DNA of 64,000 bases, taken from positions 62,001-126,000 of the forward strand of contig DAGC01000003.1 of NCBI GenBank assembly GCA_002495625.1, in the 5' to 3' direction. A program made the translations under genes and the position numbers. Source of the stretch: Methanobacterium sp. UBA375 (GTDB taxonomy: Archaea > Methanobacteriota > Methanobacteria > Methanobacteriales > Methanobacteriaceae). A model generated the notes under the pieces. The model was not told the origin of the DNA. It searched no databases and worked only from the letters and a program-made list of their open reading frames with translations. Shown here in pieces: positions 29,907-39,060 of this stretch (positions are counted from its first letter, which is position 1; every line of letters begins with the position of its first letter).

Positions 29907-30497
29907 TTAGATTGCTTGGGTTAAAATTAATATTCCAATGAAAATTAAAGCGAAAGGTAAGATTATATGTCCGTATTTACGGATTGCCCCACCTAGCATT
30001 CTATGGTTTATTAATCTATAACCAATAAAGCACCATACTCCTATCATTATTAAAAAGATTAATATGACAAAATACAGTTGATAAATACTTAAAGTGGCAA
30101 AAAGAGGGGCATAAATCCCTATATTATCCCCGCCATTTACAAAAGTTATGGTGGCTACTGAAATTATGGGCAAATTCATAAACCTTGAATAACTTTTGTT
30201 TTCTATTTTAACCTCAGAATCATCATTTCTATCCTTCTTTCTTAAATCTAATAGTCTTTTAAGACCTATAATTATCGGGAGTATACCTAATAAACTTATC
30301 CATGTTGCGGGTATTACAAACTTGAAGAAATAAGCTAATGTACTTATTAAAATCAAAGCTGAGATTCCCAAATACTGACCTATAACAATTTGAGGATTAT
30401 TATAATCCGGATGTGCGAAGAATATCAACAAAATAAATAGATCATCCAAATTAGTGGCAATAAAACTTACAATTGCTATAGTCAGTATCGATTGCAT
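29907..30497 (-). CDS. CadD-like cadmium resistance/cation transporter
   Basis: 196 residues with about five or six membrane helices. The pair of motifs ATNLDDLFILLIFF near the N-terminus and FVNGGDNIGIYAPLFA in the middle mark the CadD family. Family members give cadmium resistance or act like LysE-type exporters. It stands alone with its own A+T-rich upstream region, in the low-GC patch. Confidence 0.8.
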   Translation of the reverse strand: MQSILTIAIVSFIATNLDDLFILLIFFAHPDYNNPQIVIGQYLGISALILISTLAYFFKFVIPATWISLLGILPIIIGLKRLLDLRKKDRNDDSEVKIENKSYSRFMNLPIISVATITFVNGGDNIGIYAPLFATLSIYQLYFVILIFLIMIGVWCFIGYRLINHRMLGGAIRKYGHIILPFALIFIGILILTQAI

Positions 30498-30618
30498 AAT
30501 TCAACCTTTTAAATATATACCATAGAGAAATTTGTTATTCTCTATGATATATTTTTGATAGAATTTAATGAGACATAATCCTTGCTATCTTAAAAGTGAA
30601 GTACATTGTATACAAATA

Positions 30619-31758
30619 CTAGTTTTTACCTCTTTTCAAAGTCCAGATTGCTAATCCTAAAAATAGCAGGGCAAATATCACCAGCGCCAGTATATCCGGC
30701 CATATTTTATCCAGCCCCCATCCTTTAAGCATCACCGCCCGGCAGGCGTTGGCTGCATAGGTGGGAGGTACTAAGTAGGAGAATGGCCTTATCCATTCTG
30801 GTATAGCCTGTATCGGCCAGAAGATACCTGAAAGCAGGAATGCAGGTAATATCACCAGGGGGAAGAATTGTATGGCCTGTTCGGCTCTTTTTGCAAGGCT
30901 GGAAAGCAGTATGCCCAGTGCCTGACAGGATATGGCCAGTATGGCCACTGCCAGAAATGCTAAGAGTACATTGCCCACCACCATGATGTTGAAGACCAGT
31001 ATGGCTATGGTTAAGAGGAGTGCGACCTGTAATACACCGAATGTACCGAATGTTATGGCGTATCCCATCACCAGTTCTCCTTCAGTTACTGGGCTGGATA
31101 ATACCCGTTCTAAAGTCCCGCTGGACCTCTCATTTACGAAGGTAATGAGGGTTAAGATGGTGGTTAAGAGATAAACAACAAAGGCCAGTATCCCGGGCAC
31201 GAAGAAGTCGATGAATTCGGCGTCCTCACCGTAGATTGGATCGGAGTTAAGTTGAATGGCGGGAGTGACTCCGTTTTCTGTTAAGGTATCTGAAAGGGCT
31301 GTGCTCACCGTGGTGGTAATGGCTGTTTTTATGTTGACGATACTGTCATCACCTTCTATCGTTATCTCTGCACTGTTGGGGTAACTTTGATCTTGTGACT
31401 TTAAGATTGCATTTTCACTGAAATCTTCCGGGAATATTATAACTGCCGATGCCTGGCCACTTTCAACTTCTGCCCGTGCATCATCGATACTGGTCATATT
31501 ATGAATACTTAGAGTAGTTGTATTGAGATTGTTAACTATTTCATCGGCTAAATATATTGTATCCCCCATGGGCGGGGTGAATCCCTGATCCTGGTTGATT
31601 ATGATTACATTGACATTTTCCACGTCGCCACTGAATGCTACTCCAAAAACACACATGGCCAGGATGGGTGCTAAAAATAACAAAACCAGACTACGCTTAT
31701 CATTAACCACTCCCCGGAAGACACGGCGGCTTACGGCCATTATCCTGTAAAATTTCAT
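30619..31758 (-). CDS. ABC-2 type transporter permease
   Basis: 379 residues: one N-terminal helix (LVLLFLAPILAMCVFGVAFS), an extracytoplasmic domain of about 140 residues (VIIINQDQGF onward), and five C-terminal helices with the ABC-2 signature FVNERSSGTLERVLSSPVTEGELVMGY. This is the DrrB/YhhJ-like layout of exporters of drugs or lipids. It follows the ATPase gene directly (stop and start adjacent). Confidence 0.9.
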   Translation of the reverse strand: MKFYRIMAVSRRVFRGVVNDKRSLVLLFLAPILAMCVFGVAFSGDVENVNVIIINQDQGFTPPMGDTIYLADEIVNNLNTTTLSIHNMTSIDDARAEVESGQASAVIIFPEDFSENAILKSQDQSYPNSAEITIEGDDSIVNIKTAITTTVSTALSDTLTENGVTPAIQLNSDPIYGEDAEFIDFFVPGILAFVVYLLTTILTLITFVNERSSGTLERVLSSPVTEGELVMGYAITFGTFGVLQVALLLTIAILVFNIMVVGNVLLAFLAVAILAISCQALGILLSSLAKRAEQAIQFFPLVILPAFLLSGIFWPIQAIPEWIRPFSYLVPPTYAANACRAVMLKGWGLDKIWPDILALVIFALLFLGLAIWTLKRGKN

Positions 31759-32511
31759 CTAAACCGCCTCCATCCGCATGGTATCCTCGTTCCTGGCGAA
31801 TGCCAGGAATGCATCTTCCAGTGAGTCTTTTCCGCTTTCTTCCAGGAGTTTTAGAGGTTTGTCTTCGGCGATGAGCCTACCCCTCTGCATGAAGCCAATA
31901 CGGTCACAGCGCCTGGCTTCATCCATGTAATGGGTGGTTATAAGGATAGTAACCCCATTATCCCTTAGCTGCTCGAAGTAATCCCAGAATGACACTCGAA
32001 GCTCAGGGTCAACACCTACGGTTGGTTCGTCAAGGAAAAGTAGATCTGGTTCATGGATCAAAGTACAGGCCAGTGAAACACGGTGTTTCATCCCTCCACT
32101 GAGGTTATCCACCATTTCATATCTCCAATCTTCCAGGTCAACGAATTTAAGTAGTTCAGCTATTCTTTTCTCTGCTTTCTCTCCTTGCAGATTGAATATT
32201 CTACTGTAGAACTTCATGTTCTGGTCCACAGTAAGACCAAAGTAGACCCCTGTCTCCTGGGGCATGTACCCTATTTTGGAGGCAATATCTCCATCAGGGA
32301 TCTTTTTACCCAGTATCCTGGCGCCTCCAGAAGTGGGGGTGCTGATACTGCAGAGCATCTTAATCAAAGTGGTTTTACCAGCGCCATTAGGACCTAAAAG
32401 TCCATATATCTCCCCTTTATCCACCTTCAGGTTTAAGTTGTTTACTGCTGTGAAGTCACCGTAATTTTTAGTTAGATAATCAGTTAAAATTGCATATTCT
32501 TTTGTTTTCAA
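31759..32511 (-). CDS. ABC transporter ATP-binding protein
   Basis: 250 residues: Walker A GLLGPNGAGKTTLIK, Q-loop PQETG, signature LSGGMKHRVSLA, Walker B LLFLDEPTVGVDP and switch His in TTHYMDEA. It drives the adjacent ABC-2 permease. I start at TTG 32511, which sits just after GGGAGGGTGA; the longer frame to 32646 would run through the promoter of the divergent regulator and lacks a ribosome binding site. Confidence 0.9.
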   Translation of the reverse strand: MKTKEYAILTDYLTKNYGDFTAVNNLNLKVDKGEIYGLLGPNGAGKTTLIKMLCSISTPTSGGARILGKKIPDGDIASKIGYMPQETGVYFGLTVDQNMKFYSRIFNLQGEKAEKRIAELLKFVDLEDWRYEMVDNLSGGMKHRVSLACTLIHEPDLLFLDEPTVGVDPELRVSFWDYFEQLRDNGVTILITTHYMDEARRCDRIGFMQRGRLIAEDKPLKLLEESGKDSLEDAFLAFARNEDTMRMEAV

Positions 32512-32543
32512 GGTTTCACCCTCCCTACATTCATCTAATTTAC

Positions 32544-32572
32544 TATCTGCAGATAACAAACTATTTATACAT
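32544..32572. promoter_or_regulatory. Divergent promoter region with 12-bp palindrome
   Basis: TATCTGCAGATA (32544-32555) is a perfect palindrome between the ABC operon and the TrmB gene. Next to it, CTATTTATACATT (about 32561-32573) can serve as a TATA box, read TTTATACA toward the regulator and GTATAAATAG toward the transporter. This is where the regulator would be expected to bind. Confidence 0.5.
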
Positions 32573-32615
32573 TTTGTAACTAAGAGAGTATAAAATGAAA
32601 CAATAGGTGTTGTGC

Positions 32616-33449
32616 ATGGTTTTAAGCAGGGAATCAGTTGAGGCACTGGAAATTATGGGACTAACCGACTATGAGATACGCACATATGTGGCTTTAACAT
32701 CTCTTATCTCCGCAGATGCAACAGAAATAAGTTTAGCAGCCAACGTACCCCGCTCCAAAGTGTATCAGGTACTTAAGAGTCTGGTTAAAAAGGATTTCGT
32801 TGAGATGAGCAAGGGGAAACCCTTGAAATTCACAGTTGTCCCTCCCCTGGATGTATTCTACAGGTCATCCCAGCACATAAAAAATAGGTTGGACCATGCG
32901 GAGTCTGAACTAAGCAACATATATGAAAGCCAAATTCCACAGGTACCCGCACCAATCTGGATTTTACATGGCCAGGAAAAAATTGTGAACAAGGAAATGG
33001 AAATAATATCCCGGGCAGAGGAATCCCTCTTCATCTTAGGCGGGTTGATGTTTCCCGGGGAACCGGAACGTATCAAGGAGACCTTACAAAAGCCCATAAA
33101 GAAAAATGTGGATGTAAAAATACTTACCGTTCCTAAATCCTCAGTCGACCACGTGGAAGTACATGTCAAGGAGATTTTAGAGGAGCTTCCCATAAATATG
33201 AAAATATTCCCTGTGCCCTTCATTAAACTGTTGGTTAGGGACCGGAAGGAAATGATGATAGTCTTCTGCAAACTTTCAGAAGATACTGTGTTATCTGAAA
33301 CAGTCATAGCCATCTGGAACCAGTACGAAGAGTTTGTTGATACCATAACTGGAATTTATGATTTCATCTGGAACACTGAATTCTTTAATCTAGGCATAAC
33401 AAAATTCAATGAATTAAATAAATCTAAATCACATGATAAAGATATTTAA
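32616..33449 (+). CDS. TrmB-family transcriptional regulator
   Basis: 277 residues. The N-terminal winged helix shows GLTDYEIRTYVALTSL, then NVPRSKVYQVLKSLVKKDFVEM, typical of TrmB proteins. The remainder (AEESLFILGGLM onward) is the effector/phospholipase-D-like part of the family. AGGTG lies six bases before the ATG at 32616. Divergent from the ABC-2 exporter operon, so probably its regulator. No sugar transporter is nearby, so the usual TrmB ligand class is not supported. Confidence 0.85.
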   Translation: MVLSRESVEALEIMGLTDYEIRTYVALTSLISADATEISLAANVPRSKVYQVLKSLVKKDFVEMSKGKPLKFTVVPPLDVFYRSSQHIKNRLDHAESELSNIYESQIPQVPAPIWILHGQEKIVNKEMEIISRAEESLFILGGLMFPGEPERIKETLQKPIKKNVDVKILTVPKSSVDHVEVHVKEILEELPINMKIFPVPFIKLLVRDRKEMMIVFCKLSEDTVLSETVIAIWNQYEEFVDTITGIYDFIWNTEFFNLGITKFNELNKSKSHDKDI

Positions 33450-33539
33450 ATAGGAGTATCCTAAAAGAATAACTTCAATAAACCATTAAGAAATCAAAAT
33501 CTAATACTAATCATACATTGATAAGGAGTTCATAAACCT

Positions 33540-34583
33540 ATGAAGGCATTGTTCATCGTCACAGGCAGGGGTATAGGGGGAGACACCGTCACCGCCCTCA
33601 ATATCGCCCGTGCCCTGGAAAGTTATGGTGTGAAATGTGAATTTGCCCTGGACCATTCTGCACCCGGTCTTTTATTTAAAAAACACGGCCTGGACTGGCA
33701 TAAGATCAGCGTACCCCAGGCAGGTGGCCATGCCGCCACCAAATTCACACTGGCCAAAGCAGCCATCAAAACATCTAAAGCCACCTGGGAAGCGGCCAAG
33801 TTATGCAGGGAAATAGACCCCCAGGTGGTGGTGGGGGTAATTGGTGGCGGAGCTGTAGTCGGGTGCCTGGCTGGTAAACTGACGGGCATCCCGGTGGTGG
33901 GGATTTTAATCACCCCCGCGGATGCTAAGGTGTGCACCAGGATAGCTACCACCATCGCTCTTCCTGAATCCAACCTCTTCCAGATGGACCTGGAAGATCA
34001 AAATATCTATAAAGCCTATTCTCCTGTTAATCCCGATATAACCCGGGGTGACCGGGAAAAAGCTCTGGAGATGATGCCTCCAGAATTTGATGAATGCCGT
34101 CCCACCATTCTTTTTTCATCCGGCTCTTCACTCTTCAAGAAGATGGCGGAGGGTGCAGTTGAACTCAGTAAAAGCGGGTTAGACGCCAATATCCTGGTAG
34201 TGGGGGCCCCCCTGGAAGAGAAGTACCTGGAAATACTTGAAAGAGATAATATCATCAACCTGGGCTATATAAACTGGATACAGGACCTCTATAAACTGGT
34301 TGACCTTGCGGTGGTTACTGATGATGGTATGATGATCCAGGAAGCGATAGCTTTAAAGATACCGGTAGTAGCCCTGTTGGGTGTTAAATGGGGCCGGTAC
34401 CATGATTTAGCCAGTGTTTTTAAAGGTGCTGTGCTTGAAAGTGAAGTGGAAAACATCCGGGAGGTTACACATGATGCACTCGAAAATTTAGATGAAATGA
34501 AAGTTCAGGCCCAAAAATACAGTGCAGATGTGCTGGGCGCAGCTGACCGGATAGCCCGGATAATTAAGGGGCAGATTAAATAA
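33540..34583 (+). CDS. GT-B glycosyltransferase-like protein (MurG-like)
   Basis: 347 residues. It opens with MKALFIVTGRGIGGDTVTAL, a GT-B N-domain loop, and has GVIGGGAVVGCLAG, TILFSSGSSLFKKM and a C-terminal TDDGMMIQEAIALKIPVVAL, like the nucleotide-sugar site of GT28/MurG enzymes. It could act in cell-wall or surface glycan synthesis; donor and acceptor are unknown. It sits after the TrmB gene with its own leader. Confidence 0.7.
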   Translation: MKALFIVTGRGIGGDTVTALNIARALESYGVKCEFALDHSAPGLLFKKHGLDWHKISVPQAGGHAATKFTLAKAAIKTSKATWEAAKLCREIDPQVVVGVIGGGAVVGCLAGKLTGIPVVGILITPADAKVCTRIATTIALPESNLFQMDLEDQNIYKAYSPVNPDITRGDREKALEMMPPEFDECRPTILFSSGSSLFKKMAEGAVELSKSGLDANILVVGAPLEEKYLEILERDNIINLGYINWIQDLYKLVDLAVVTDDGMMIQEAIALKIPVVALLGVKWGRYHDLASVFKGAVLESEVENIREVTHDALENLDEMKVQAQKYSADVLGAADRIARIIKGQIK

Positions 34584-34661
34584 ATAATGAATTGAAACTA
34601 TTGCTTTTTTATCAATAAAACAGCTGATCGATCCACCATTGATTTCGCCAAATTTAATATT

Positions 34662-35978
34662 CTACCCAAACTTGGCAAAAAACCGTAGCAGCTTATAAAC
34701 AGGATCCGTGGATGGGTGGGTTTCCAGGAAATCGTCGAAGTCGTGGAATTTGTATTCGTCCCTCATCATCCGGGCGAGATAGGCCATACTGGTACGGGCT
34801 GTGGGTGATATATGGGAAATATCTTTTATGGAACCGGATTCTGTATCAACTTTGACTTTGGTAAATCCAGTGTTGCGTTCCAGTACTCTCCAGAATGATC
34901 CGGGACCTGCAAATCCTGGTATTGAGGCTTTGAGGTTGGCAGTCTCATTTATATCCTCTGAACCATCTCCCCTGGTGATGAATGCCACATCATAGTAGAG
35001 TGAGACGGAGTTGGGGATTAACCTGTAATCGACTTCGGCTGAAACATCACAGGCATTCCTGGCGGCTACTACACCTTCCATCCTGGCCACGGGGGTGGTT
35101 CCAACTCCACCCACCACGTCTCCAGCGGCGTATATGTTTTCCCTACTGGTCTCCATCTTCTGGTTCACCACAATTTCCCTGTGATCCCCCAGGTCAACTA
35201 CTCCCTCTACTATTTGAGAATTGGGGATCATACCGGTTGCCAGAAGCACTTCACCCTCCATAAAATCTTTGTCAACATAAAGGCCGTTACTGGTTATCTC
35301 ACTGGCCTGTGTATCATCCATTATTTCTACTTTATCTAAAAGCTTCCTGGCCACGTAATCCCTGACATCATCATCCACCATCTCTAAAAAGGGATCTCTA
35401 CATAGCATCTTAACTTCTGAACCCATCAAGGAGAATATACCTGCAAATTCAGCTGCTATCACACTACTTCCAATGATTAAGAGTTTTTCCGGGATTTTTT
35501 TAAAATTTAATACGTCACTATAAGTTGAAGCATTCTCCACTCCCTTAATTGGGGGGATAAAAGCACTTGAACCGGTGGCCACTATCAACCGGTCGTATTC
35601 TATTTGTTCCTGGTTCACAGTTACGCTTTGACCTTCCTCTGCCACCGTAGCGGTGCCCATTATTACATCCACCCCTACTTCACTGGTTTCAGCTTCATGG
35701 ACTGCCCTTATCTTCTCCAGGACAGCCCTCATTCCCTGAGCTATATTTTCATAATCCAGATCTGGAATCTGGTTGATTATCCCCATTTCCTTAAATCTCC
35801 GGGAGTCATCTATAAACTTGGCCACATCATTCAAGCCGGAGACGACCATGCATCCCTCATTTAAACATTTACCCCCTAAATATTCCTTTTCAATGAGGGT
35901 TACCTCTTCTCCTATCTGCGCTGCTTCTACTGCTGCTGTTTTACCAGCAGGACCTCCGCCAATTACTATTATTTTCAT
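34662..35978 (-). CDS. Dihydrolipoamide dehydrogenase-like FAD disulfide oxidoreductase
   Basis: 438 residues: FAD-binding IIVIGGGPAGKTAAVEA, redox pair CLNEGC, NAD-binding LIIGSSVIAAEFAGIF, and the FAD motif IYAAGDVVGG. The C-terminal dimerisation domain has THPSTDPVY where the classical HPT...E of dihydrolipoamide dehydrogenase stands. Methanogens lack the usual 2-oxo acid dehydrogenase complexes, so the real substrate is likely another disulfide. Divergent from hypC. Confidence 0.82.
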   Translation of the reverse strand: MKIIVIGGGPAGKTAAVEAAQIGEEVTLIEKEYLGGKCLNEGCMVVSGLNDVAKFIDDSRRFKEMGIINQIPDLDYENIAQGMRAVLEKIRAVHEAETSEVGVDVIMGTATVAEEGQSVTVNQEQIEYDRLIVATGSSAFIPPIKGVENASTYSDVLNFKKIPEKLLIIGSSVIAAEFAGIFSLMGSEVKMLCRDPFLEMVDDDVRDYVARKLLDKVEIMDDTQASEITSNGLYVDKDFMEGEVLLATGMIPNSQIVEGVVDLGDHREIVVNQKMETSRENIYAAGDVVGGVGTTPVARMEGVVAARNACDVSAEVDYRLIPNSVSLYYDVAFITRGDGSEDINETANLKASIPGFAGPGSFWRVLERNTGFTKVKVDTESGSIKDISHISPTARTSMAYLARMMRDEYKFHDFDDFLETHPSTDPVYKLLRFFAKFG

Positions 35979-36104
35979 TTAATTCCCTCCAACCATTATT
36001 TTTATATGGTAGAAGTTCGTATTAAAATTATTAAACAAACATCAACCTAATTTCTAAAAATATAATTTGATAATTTTACAATTTTTTACGAGGAGATAAA
36101 AAAC

Positions 36105-36335
36105 ATGTGTATTGCAGCACCAGCCAGAATACTGGAAATTAACGATAAAATGGCCACAGTGGATTTCGGAGGAGTCAGACAACAGGTTAAACTGGACCTG
36201 GTAACCGATGTTGAAATTGACAGGTACGTACTGGTCCACTCTGGTTACGCCATTGAAGTACTTACCGCTGAAGAGGCTAAAGAGTCCTTAGAAGCCTGGG
36301 ATGAGCTTTTAAAGGTCCTGGACGAGGAAGAATAA
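36105..36335 (+). CDS. hypC: Hydrogenase maturation chaperone HypC
   Basis: 76 residues, starting MCIAAPARILEI. The N-terminal Met-Cys is the conserved metal-ligand motif of HypC/HupF, and DFGGVRQQVKLDLV and YVLVHSGYAIEVL complete the domain. It helps deliver the Fe(CN)2CO unit to [NiFe]-hydrogenase precursors with HypD. GGAG precedes the ATG. It is not beside other hyp genes here. A T-rich run follows the stop. Confidence 0.95.
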   Translation: MCIAAPARILEINDKMATVDFGGVRQQVKLDLVTDVEIDRYVLVHSGYAIEVLTAEEAKESLEAWDELLKVLDEEE

Positions 36336-36524
36336 ATTTTAGATTTTTTTTATTTTATTCAAATTCTATTTTATCCAATTTTTTGATATCAAATAAATCT
36401 TTTAATTCAAATCCTTATTTTGAATACCACCCAATTTTTATTTCCCTATTCCTGTTTCCAAGTGTAGATTGATCTGAGGTCTAACTTTTTTTGATTTGGT
36501 TACCAAGTACAGATTACATGTTTA

Positions 36525-36563
36525 TTTATAAAAGAATAGGATAATGATAATATTGTCATTATC
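36525..36563 (+). promoter_or_regulatory. TATA box and inverted-repeat operator for the sensor kinase
   Basis: TTTATAAAAG at 36525-36534 is followed by GATAATGA (36540-36547) and TCATTATC (36556-36563), an 8-bp inverted repeat with an 8-base spacer that would cover the transcription start. The kinase ATG is about 60 bases further on. Confidence 0.5.
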
Positions 36564-36621
36564 AACATTTTAACAAATATTCAAGTTAACAACTATCCAG
36601 GTGCCAGGGGGAGCAAATAGA

Positions 36622-38301
36622 ATGCCTTTCGACCAAAAGATCTTGTCGTTCCGGACGTTATCAATCTTCTTTGCAGCTATAGTACTCCTTGGTGTCATTC
36701 TTTTGACCCTGTGGGGTGATTCACCCTATGTTTCCATTATCACCTATGTGGCATTTGTAATACTAAATATATTTGTAATTCTTGTTTTGTTTTATGTGGC
36801 CAAGAAATCTTCTAAATTCAATAGAAGAGCCTATATAGGATGGTTTTTAATAGCACTATCTCTATTAGTTACCTTTTTAGGGAATATTACCTGGATAATT
36901 TTCAGTGTATATCTTAACCAGTACCCTACCTTCTCTATTGCTGATATATTTTTCTTGGCCTACTATCCCCTACTCATAATGGGGGTTCTTTATCTATCCG
37001 TCGACCAGATCAATAAAAACAGGAAATATCAGATTCTACTGGACACTGGAATTTTAATTGTTTCCATTGCCCTGGCTCTTTGGACAATATTAATAACTCC
37101 ACTACTCGGAATTCACAATGAAAACAACCTGGGTATAGCCATATCCTTAGCTTACGTGTTTTTAGAGATTTTCCTGTTGTTCATCTTATTCTATTTAATT
37201 TTTAACTGGCTCGGAAATGTTAAAAAAAATCCATTTATATTGTTGGCCCTGAGCGTGACAGTATTAATTATTACCAACATTATCTATAGCTATCAAGCTA
37301 TCTACGGGAGTTATGTCCCCGGAGGGCTTTCAGATATGGGCTGGTTAATCTCCTATTTCCTGACTGCACTGGCCGGTATTTCTTACATCGAAGTTGAAAA
37401 CAGGACCCCCTCACTTAGTTTAGATATAGACTCAAACAATCAAGATTTATCCTTAAAATTTAATTGGAGTTCTTACCTACCTGCTTTATGGCTTTTTTTC
37501 ATATTTATATTGTTGTCTTGGATTTATACACATCCTAAGGGCACTGATTTAAATATTTTGATTGGGGCGGGCATTATAATAGCGATGATGTTCATTCGTC
37601 AAATTTTGGCTTTAGAAGAAAGTAACGAGGCAAGAAGATTATTAGAAAGTAATCAAAAGAAACTGGAAATAAGAGAGCAACAGATTAAATCCTCCCTTGA
37701 AGAAAAGGAGGTGCTTTTGAAGGAAATCCATCATAGGGTTAAAAATAACATGCAGATAATTTCCAGTTTACTGAGTTTGCAATCCAGATACGTTAAGGAC
37801 GAAGATGATGGGGAAATTTTTAAAGAATGCCAGAATCGGGTTAGATCCATGGCTATGATTCATGAAAATCTTTATAGAAGCCCTAATCTCGCAGAAATCA
37901 ACCTTCAAGAATATCTTCAAAGCCTGATCACAGGGCTTTTCAGCTCTTATGGAGCCAACCCTCAACTGATCATAACTCAAATGGACCTGGAGAAGGTTTC
38001 GGTGGATATTGATAAATTCATATCCTGTGGCTTGATAATCAATGAATTAATTTCAAATAGCCTTAAATATGCTTTTCCCAGTAATGAAGGAGAAATAACT
38101 CTCAGTCTGCGCAGGCTGGATGGAAATGAGCTGGAAATGGTAGTAGCCGATGATGGTGTTGGTTTTCCTGAAAATCTGGATTTCCGCAGGACAGAATCTT
38201 TAGGCTTGCAACTGGTAAATAATTTAGTAAAACAACTTGACGGTGAAATAGAACTAGAAAATACCAGAGGGACGAAATTCACCATTAAATTTCCGGGATA
38301 A
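36622..38301 (+). CDS. Membrane sensor histidine kinase (HisKA_2 type)
   Basis: 559 residues. The first 330 residues hold about nine or ten membrane helices in a MASE-like sensor. A short coiled coil leads to the HisKA_2 motif KEIHHRVKNNMQIISSLL (phosphorylated His) and a HATPase domain: NELISNSLKYAFP (N box), ADDGVGFPE (G1) and GLQLVNNLV. It should phosphorylate one or more of the single-domain receivers. GGGGGAG lies eight bases before the ATG 36622; an in-frame GTG at 36601 lies upstream of that site. Confidence 0.88.
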   Translation: MPFDQKILSFRTLSIFFAAIVLLGVILLTLWGDSPYVSIITYVAFVILNIFVILVLFYVAKKSSKFNRRAYIGWFLIALSLLVTFLGNITWIIFSVYLNQYPTFSIADIFFLAYYPLLIMGVLYLSVDQINKNRKYQILLDTGILIVSIALALWTILITPLLGIHNENNLGIAISLAYVFLEIFLLFILFYLIFNWLGNVKKNPFILLALSVTVLIITNIIYSYQAIYGSYVPGGLSDMGWLISYFLTALAGISYIEVENRTPSLSLDIDSNNQDLSLKFNWSSYLPALWLFFIFILLSWIYTHPKGTDLNILIGAGIIIAMMFIRQILALEESNEARRLLESNQKKLEIREQQIKSSLEEKEVLLKEIHHRVKNNMQIISSLLSLQSRYVKDEDDGEIFKECQNRVRSMAMIHENLYRSPNLAEINLQEYLQSLITGLFSSYGANPQLIITQMDLEKVSVDIDKFISCGLIINELISNSLKYAFPSNEGEITLSLRRLDGNELEMVVADDGVGFPENLDFRRTESLGLQLVNNLVKQLDGEIELENTRGTKFTIKFPG

Positions 38302-38339
38302 TTAAAATAAGAAGTCTAAAGGATGATTATTTATATTTT

Positions 38340-38843
38340 TTAATAGATAGAAACCTTGGTCACCCCATCTATCTTCAGAAACTCATTGTAAAGTTCTCCT
38401 TTAACTGGTTTTTCCGTTATAATGGTCAGACGGGGGTTCTCTTCCAGTTCAGGGTCTCCGGCATGGGCTTGTCTAATACTAACATTTTCCCGGGATATTA
38501 AATCGGTGGCTTGGGCGAGAATTCCTGGGTTACCGGCCTTTGCTTCTATTTCCACGACTCCAAAGCCGAGGTTGGATGCCACGTTCTTTAAGAATGCACC
38601 GGCAGGGTATATGTTGGTGAAGATGGCTTCAAGCTGTTCATCTGCAAGGATCACGTCGATGGTGGCTTTTATAGTCCTCCGGTCAACACCCGCTGCCCGG
38701 GCCAGGGCCACGTCACTTACCTCCACATCTCCACAGTAGATCTTGTTGTTTTCCCCTACACAAAGACCCAGTTCCACTATCTTCCGGGCCACGCTCATCC
38801 TGGCCGGGAATTTCTCGAACTTATGTTTAATCCTGTCCCACAC
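38340..38843 (-). CDS. trpY: TrpY tryptophan-operon repressor
   Basis: 167 residues. A helix-turn-helix region (FPARMSVARKIVELGL, then VSDVALARAAGVDRRTIKATID) precedes an ACT-like domain (GVVEIEAKAGNPGILAQATDLI and VSIRQAHAG). This and its position, divergent from trpE, match TrpY of Methanothermobacter, which represses trpEGCFBAD and itself when tryptophan is plentiful. It begins with GTG (38843). Confidence 0.9.
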   Translation of the reverse strand: MWDRIKHKFEKFPARMSVARKIVELGLCVGENNKIYCGDVEVSDVALARAAGVDRRTIKATIDVILADEQLEAIFTNIYPAGAFLKNVASNLGFGVVEIEAKAGNPGILAQATDLISRENVSIRQAHAGDPELEENPRLTIITEKPVKGELYNEFLKIDGVTKVSIY

Positions 38844-38900
38844 AGTTTCTGCCTCCCAGTATTCTGAATATAAACATATTCCCTCATTGATGTATTTTTA

Positions 38901-38979
38901 TGTACCTTAATCTACATTATATATTATCTTTATCATGCTCCAATGTATATATTTGTACTCTAAAGGTTTAAATAGTACA
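38901..38979. promoter_or_regulatory. TRP-box-like TrpY operators and trpE TATA box
   Basis: Three near-matches to TGTACA, the known TrpY site, occur between trpY and trpE: TGTACC (38901-38906), TGTACT (38954-38959) and AGTACA (38974-38979). The last two are 20 bases apart, on one DNA face. The third overlaps the trpE TATA box TTTAAATA (38967-38974), so TrpY there would block TBP. Confidence 0.7.
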
Positions 38980-39060
38980 ATAAATATAGGTGGGACTAAT
39001 CAATTTTTACAAGACAAAACCAATCTCAAAAAAATAGACGGGTAATTAACATGAAAGGCA

